64,000 nucleotides of DNA, taken from Haliclystus octoradiatus. Its lineage: Eukaryota > Cnidaria > Staurozoa > Stauromedusae > Haliclystidae. The translations under genes and the position numbers were made by a program. The notes under the pieces were generated by a model. It searched no databases, had not been told where the DNA came from, and saw nothing but the letters and a program-made list of their open reading frames with translations. Each line of letters starts with the position of its first letter. Positions within the stretch are counted from its first letter, which is position 1. Positions 58,593-64,000 of the stretch are shown in pieces. Location of the stretch: positions 2,468,146 to 2,532,145 of the forward strand of contig OU744447.1 in NCBI GenBank assembly GCA_916610825.1, given 5' to 3'.

Positions 58593-59305
58593 ATAATAAG
58601 TTAACAACCATATTTTATCTAAGGAGAATGTAAACCCGATAAAAATAAAATATAAATTGTCTTTTATTCGAAATAATTCTGACAAAAATGATCATTTCAT
58701 ATCGCAATCAAATGCAAGGTAAAGTAGATTCATTTTCTATATAAGTAAATCCTTTTCATCAGACATCATAACATGAGCATTTAAATACTACCATCGGCTG
58801 TGGTATTTTATATCTTTGAAGCTGCACTAAACATTTCTACTCTATAAACCATCGCGTCCGTTTCAATAAATTTTGAATATATATGAATAGCACGAATCTG
58901 GAAAAATGAGTTGTTTTCGTTTTTCTATCAAAGTAACTAATTTATTCATAATCGTCTCTTCTTTCATTCTACATCTGTAATGTATTATAAATAGCGCGTA
59001 GAAAAATTGACAAAAAGATGTAACATAAAATCAATATCAAATTAGCATAGCGATTTACTATAGAATTTTATTTCAATTAAAAAAGAATGTTGATGCTATT
59101 ATTCTGGAAAATTTGATAACAAGAACCACTATAAGGCCATTTTTCACATCTTTTTTTTTACTTATAAAATTTTATTTTCAACGAACTCTTAGTATTTTGA
59201 TAGACTGCCATGAAAATCACAGGCCTACTTACTGCGATTAAAAAATCAAAAATAAATAGGCACATATACTATCATATCATAATATTTTCAGATTATATAT
59301 AGATA

Positions 59306-59632
59306 CTAGCAATGAGTGTGGTCCATAATGGACCTTATATGATAAAACTTCCAGATCACTTATAATTAAACAATTGACTAAGCTGACTATCGCTGTATAA
59401 TACGGAGTATGAACTCTGGAGGAGAACATGAGACACAATACGCATTGAAACGATGTAGAATTAATCAATACATCTTGATCATTCCTTTAATAAAAATTTA
59501 ATTTAATTCTCATCAATTGAGTCGATTGAAATGTATAATTTAACGTAGCTATATCTACATAGAAAAGCTTTATTTTATGTGCTGAAAGAAAGCCAGAACA
59601 CATTAATTATTACATATTACAATCATTACCCG
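59306..59632 (-). mobile_element. R9: truncated Helitron-like copy (3' end only)
   Basis: The last ~327 bp of the R family's minus-strand 3' region, with CTAG (59306-59309) and an intact palindrome GGTCCATAATGGACC. It lies tail-on against R8 in an AT-rich tract and stops at attacatatta. Confidence 0.65.
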
Positions 59633-59633
59633 A

Positions 59634-60050
59634 TGATAAATTTAAACTATAGCTGTCTTGTCGTTGTCCTCCTTCAAATGTGATAGAAATCATATTATTG
59701 CATTTTAAATAATAAAAAGTGACATTATAAACAGTTTGTATTGTAATACATACGAGTATTCTCGTCAATGATTCAGTCCCAACGGATTTTCACGAAACAA
59801 AAATGCTAATCCTCAGAAAATTTTAAAATTAATAAAATTTCTGCTTTGTTTGATTCAATTAAGTGAGGCAGTCATTATGTCGAAAATGATACCTGGTATA
59901 TCATTTTAGCATTAATAATTCTAGACTGAGCACCACAGATCTAAAAAGGCAGATTTTTAAGGGAAAAAATTCCCAAAAAGTGTTTTCAGATGTAGTCAAA
60001 TTGATTTCAGTTCAGTTCTTGATAGCCATATCAGATCGAGCTCCAAAATG
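59634..60050 (-). pseudogene. Ectodomain exon cassette copy A (donor lost)
   Basis: The minus frame reads ESLTRILVCITIQTVYNV, then TFYYLKCNNMISITFEGGQ, homologous to the exon at 61992-62116. Its upstream part aligns with 63431-63720. Where the active-looking copy has GGCAA followed by GTAAGT, this one has GACAAGACAGC, so the splice donor is gone. Likely a dead duplicate. Confidence 0.6.
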
Positions 60051-60747
60051 ATCTGGTGTGGATCTGGATGCTGATTAATTAAACAATTTACCTAACCCAT
60101 TGCCAATAAAATTTCTTTATGACTGGTAGCGTTTTGGCAGAGTGTTTGGCCTATTGATTCTTTTTTTGTACATAATAGTGTACTAAGTGATTTCATCACT
60201 TTGTCACGTCTTTTTGATAAACAGAAATAAGCATTTGAAAAAGTGAGAATTTCAATTCTTGAAAAACGGAGAATGAAAGCTGTATGACGTCATACTGTAA
60301 ACATTTCTTTCACGAGTGAGCGCGATAAGATCACTACATCTAACGGAAATCCCCTATAACAACAACACGCTTTTCAATTATTTTGTTCCTATGAACGAAT
60401 GCTTGATAGATTTTGTGATCTTAAAGCGCTCATTGCTTTCTGTTTTCAGGAGCATGGTAAACATTTGATTTATTTGAAAAGTAAAGTAAGTAAGTTGAAA
60501 ATAGAAACGTAAACTTCTGCATAAATCAGTGGTACTAATGATGCATTTTACTATACAAAATATTTGTTTGAACAATTATGAACTGATGGTTGGGCAAACA
60601 TTTTTGGAAAGACTCTTTCATATGTTAAGATGTACAATCTAGAATATTATGAATCCAAATTGGCAAAGTGATAAGTTACGGTACCATTGTGAAATATCAA
60701 ATTCACCAATATAACAAAATAATTTGCAGCTTGGTAGAGTATCTTAC
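60051..60747. other. Intron
   Basis: About 700 bp between cassette A and the FN3 exon. Nothing recognised. Confidence 0.55.
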
Positions 60748-61020
60748 CTGTTTGTAATGTTTTGAATCTAGCACTCTTCGTTGCTCCATCTTTCACATCA
60801 TTATTGGCTTTCACAAAAACTTCGTAAGCAGTGTATGGTGAAAGATTACTCAATGTAAAAGGCGAATTGAACACACTACCCTGCCTATTACCTGGTAAAA
60901 GAACGAACTTGTATCCTTTCAAAGGTAAGTCACCTAATTGTGTTGGTGCAGTCCATGAAAGCGAAGCTGATGTTGCAGTTGGGTTTGAGACTGTGACGGT
61001 GGCTGGTGGGCCAATCGAGG
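60748..61020 (-). CDS. Fibronectin type III domain exon
   Basis: 273 bp, acceptor gttcttatag and donor GTAAGA from 60747, phase 1 on both sides as is usual for single-exon FN3 domains. The protein has IGPPATVTVSNPTATSASLS, WTAPTQLGDLPLKGYKFVL, then TLSNLSPYTAYEVFVKANND, the FN3 Trp, Tyr, Leu-SP-T-Y-V pattern. Extracellular adhesion-type domain. It probably belongs to the same receptor, but its phase does not match the SEA exon directly, so at least one exon lies between, or it is a separate gene. Confidence 0.9.
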
Positions 61021-61991
61021 CTATAAGAACAATAACATCAAATGTATATGTTGGTTATTAATTATGAATTATTATATTATCATGGAATTCAAGAATAAAT
61101 ATTTCATAATGTAGCAAATCTAAACATTTCATATACCTACACTACCTTTGTTAGATAATACACAAAATATATTGATTTATTTTATTGAGTACATTGTTAT
61201 GCAAGACTTAGCGCAAATAACAGCGATCCAATAATCGGCGTTTGTATCCATATTTTTATACACAAGATTTCCTGGGAGCAGAAAGGAAGCATGACAAAAC
61301 CATAACAGAGTTTTTACAAAAACGTTTCTAAGAAAGAAGTAATTATGAAATATAAAAATGACAAGTGAAGTGAATCTTTGAAAAGTAAGCAAAATTGGAA
61401 TATGATTTCCGATCCCTCTGTCTTATTATATTTTATCATCTGAATAGTCACAAAGTTATGAACATATTTCTATAAGGGGTCCAGTCAAGAGCTAAAAGGG
61501 CTGTATAATTCCCCTGTCAACAGTGAAATACTGTATTGCATAATAAGGACTCTAGTACTGTTGAGTTGTATCTTTGTATCCAAAGCAAATGCTGTCCATT
61601 GCTATTATTATTTTATTATATAGCCATCAATGTTTTTGGTGGGTTTTTCGCCACTCATAAAAGTCGTATTCCCTAAAGTTGATATTTCACACGTAAAAAT
61701 ATGATATTTTCCCATGTAAAAATGACACTCTTCAAACAACCAATTTCAATCACTTAAGAGTCTTGCATTTGCGTTGCCAGAGAAACTTCTGGTTTTGAAA
61801 CTAAACGGAATACCAAGCTTACGTTTACAGGGGTTTAATTATCATGATGATTAGTCATTTGGAATTTTGAAAAAAATTTACGATTCAGATGAAGATGTCC
61901 TATGGAGTGACCCTATTGTCTTGAGATTAGATATCAAAGGTTTGCTATAAATTATTTCAAGGTGATTAATTTAAAACTAAAGCTGACTTAC
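61021..61991. other. Intron
   Basis: 971 bp. AT-rich, nothing recognised. Confidence 0.6.
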
Positions 61992-62116
61992 TTGCCATTT
62001 GTCCTATTTCAAATGTCATAGAATTGATCTTATTGCATTTTAAACTCAAGTAAATAAACTCAGAATAATTCATGGGCTCTTGGAAATATGAATATAATTT
62101 TCTCGTCTTCAAATCC
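61992..62116 (-). CDS. Probable ectodomain exon upstream of FN3 (cassette copy C)
   Basis: The donor GTAAGT (from 61991) is strong. The exon ends with one base, which joins in phase to the FN3 exon (GQMA-T-SIGPP). The protein reads LKTRKLYSYFQEPMNYSEF, then IYLSLKCNKINSMTFEIGQ. The fold is not recognised. It aligns with cassette A. The acceptor I chose (AG at 62118-62117) has a poor pyrimidine tract and could be wrong. AG at 62098-62097 is an alternative. Confidence 0.55.
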
Positions 62117-62554
62117 CTATATTACTCACTCGCAGAGCATTGCTCGTGAGATTTGAAAACTCTGAAACATCAATCAATATCTCCACAAGCCCACAAATTA
62201 TTCTCTATATATTATATTGGTGTTATATATATAACATTGTTATTCTTCTACAAGTCAAAGTCACAAGCTACAGCTGTCTATATTGGCACCTCTAGGAATC
62301 ATTCAACATGTATGTTATAGGCGATCCCCTGAGAAAGCAGTTCAGGAGTTCATGAACGTTAAATGGCCCCAATTTTCATAACCTGTTCATGAACTGTCTG
62401 TGAGGGTTCATGAAATGTTCATTTACTCCTGGACTGTTTTGAACTCACAGGAGATATGCTGCTTTAGAACGTATCAAGGATCTGCTAAGATTTATTCTTG
62501 CAATTTGATTGGTTAACGCCAATAACGCCATTTCACCATAGCCGAGCTTGACCC
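62117..62554. other. Intron, unassigned
   Basis: About 440 bp between the probable exon and E2 copy B. It includes gttcatgaac-type short inverted motifs (62347-62430). No element recognised. Confidence 0.5.
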
Positions 62555-63241
62555 AGTTGATTTCAAAAAATTTATGAAATACCAAACAACCGATAATTAT
62601 TTAAATATAGGATATAGATATAGGTAAAACTAAACTCTTAGCATAGAAAAGAAAGCTTTCGATAAACTACCGAAACCAAAACATATAGGCTAAATAGAAT
62701 TAACCGCTAAAATTTCAAATAATTAAACCATTTATCCAAATGAAAGTTAGCAGCATTCTAAAGAGTTATCATCAATTCAATAATCTGCTCTTTTAAATAG
62801 GCAATTAGCAAACATTTAGTCAATAAATCTTTCGTTGTTTCATTTCTTTCTTCGCGTTACGGCTTTTTACGAAATTCTTCAAATTATAGGTAAGAAACAT
62901 TTTCTTTCCTTTTCAAGTTTTTCCAGTCAGTTTTCCATAATGAATAACACACATAAAAAATAGAAAATATTGTTTAAAGATACGAATCCATGACTATGTA
63001 AGAAAACGATGTTACACATCCATTCTTTTAATTTCAAGAAGAGGAATATAAATTTCTCGATATCAATTTTTCCTCGCATCTTTTAGTTGATTTCAAAAAA
63101 GCAAATGTACAGCTCTCGACTCAGCTTTCTTCCTGTGATGTCACGAAAATAGGAGAATTACATACTTGATCATGGATTGTAAGGTCAGAAAATGCTTTGA
63201 AAAAACATATAAAACATTCACAAATCGGGGTTGGCTATGTT
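62555..63241 (-). mobile_element. E2 repeat, copy B
   Basis: Reverse complement of most of 50435-51417, lacking the segment equivalent to about 51060-51370. It abuts the MITE at 63235. Confidence 0.6.
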
Positions 63242-63370
63242 TGATAGCACCACCCGATTCACTTCCGGAAAAAACTCGAAGGTGAAAATTACTCGCCGGG
63301 GCGGCTCGTAATTTTTTGATGACTTCTCGTTTTCTCCTTACGTGCCTCTCGTGGTGCTATCAGAGCATAG
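63235..63370. mobile_element. Small MITE with ~19-bp terminal inverted repeats
   Basis: Left end CTATGTTTGATAGCACCAC (63235-63253) and right end GTGGTGCTATCAGAGCATAG (63351-63370) are inverted, with a perfect 12-bp core TGATAGCACCAC. The inside is more GC-rich than its surroundings (cgccggggcggctcg). Superfamily not assigned, and no clear target duplication. Confidence 0.65.
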
Positions 63371-64000
63371 TTCACGGAAAGTATGAACTATTTGTTTAAT
63401 AGTCAATTATCTATTTCCAAACATCACCAGAAACATCAGCTAAATCCAGTATGTTACAAAGAATACTTCTCCGCTATAAAAGGTGACAGTATAAACAATT
63501 TCTACTGTAATAGATACAAGGATTCTGTCCGTCAAGCATTTACATTTCATTATTGTGCGTTTCATTATCAAATGGCAACTGAATCAATTACTGGGTGACA
63601 CAGCAGCATTGATACTTCTAGACTGAGCGTTACAGATCTAAAACGGCATGTTTTGAAGGGAAAAATTCCCATAAAAGTGTTTTTAGACGTAATCAACTTG
63701 ATTTGAGTTCAATTCCGGATTAAATTGCACAAGTGGATTTTCAAAAAAGATCAAATTGAAATAGCAAAAATTGATAGATTTTAAAACCAAAATTAAAAAT
63801 TGACTTCACCAAAAAACTGGTCGACGAACTGGTCACCAAAATAATGAGCTATTTATTCCCAAACTCAAACTTCTTGATATACCCCGTATTGTCTAATTAT
63901 TAAAAGAATATTTAAAATTGTAAAATAAACAATAGACCTACTTTTTCAGTTCCTTTTTTGTTTCTTAAACATTTTAAATTTTGTCAGTCATGTTGCAATT
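63371..64000 (-). pseudogene. Ectodomain exon cassette copy B (partial) and flank
   Basis: 63431-63720 aligns with cassette A. The minus frame reads TDRILVSITVEIVYTVTFY and then diverges. The flanking block (ctagactgag, gaagggaaaaattccc, aaaagtgttttt) matches 59920-60000. The region beyond 63720 shows nothing recognisable. Confidence 0.5.

Larger units (their letters stand above)
46475..59303 (+). mobile_element. R8: inverted Helitron-like copy, host of four nested insertions
   Basis: R sequence (opposite to R1) is found in pieces: 46475-46990, 47361-47442, 50137-50434, 51418-51891 and 58593-59303. The pieces read continuously against R7 once the SINE, Gypsy-C, E2 and BEL insertions are removed. 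The part nearest the CTAG end (about 870 bp) is absent. R9 begins at its right edge. Confidence 0.65.

Overview
The window is AT-rich animal DNA. It has spliced genes with consensus GT-AG junctions and an adhesion-type GPCR, plus LTR retrotransposons, a Penelope-like element, a tRNA-derived SINE, Helitron-like repeats and small DNA transposons. Nothing bacterial is present. The sequence alone does not fix the phylum. An invertebrate metazoan fits best, and I would not name a species.

Host gene (minus strand, running through both edges of the window). Seven exons join in phase: a SEA-like domain (27499-27659), a hormone-receptor-motif (HRM) exon (25874-26076), two stalk exons (11172-11321 and 10772-10866), the GAIN domain (9907-10448), GPS plus TM1 (8911-9133), and TM2-TM3 (60-322). 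Further upstream lie a fibronectin type III exon (60748-61020) and a tentative exon (61992-62116). These may belong to the same ectodomain, but the FN3 exon does not join the SEA exon in phase, so at least one unseen exon would lie between them. TM4-7 and the N-terminus are outside the window.

Intronic mobile DNA. The 8.6 kb intron at the left holds an RT-deleted chromodomain Gypsy element (690-4339) and a Penelope-like 3' fragment. The 14.5 kb intron 11322-25873 is mostly a head-to-tail array of a ~3.03 kb non-coding repeat, called R here. The 33 kb stretch 27660-60747 holds more R copies, a complete but decayed Gypsy (33742-38180), a hAT-type non-autonomous element (38972-40142), and a deep nest. 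In that nest a single inverted R copy (46475-59303) is split by a SINE, an RT-deleted Gypsy, a second repeat (E2) and a nearly intact BEL/Pao element with matching LTRs.

The most interesting signal is the R family. Read on its minus strand, it ends in a short palindromic hairpin, a ~10-nt spacer and CTAG followed by T, which is the classic 3' terminus of a Helitron. Its units are tandemly joined, carry a tRNA-like segment, and have no long reading frame. Other points of note are a fragment of the HRM exon copied into a small transposon (24936-25133), a triplicated exon cassette in the ectodomain (59.6-63.7 kb), and the sense orientation of all four LTR elements relative to the host gene.
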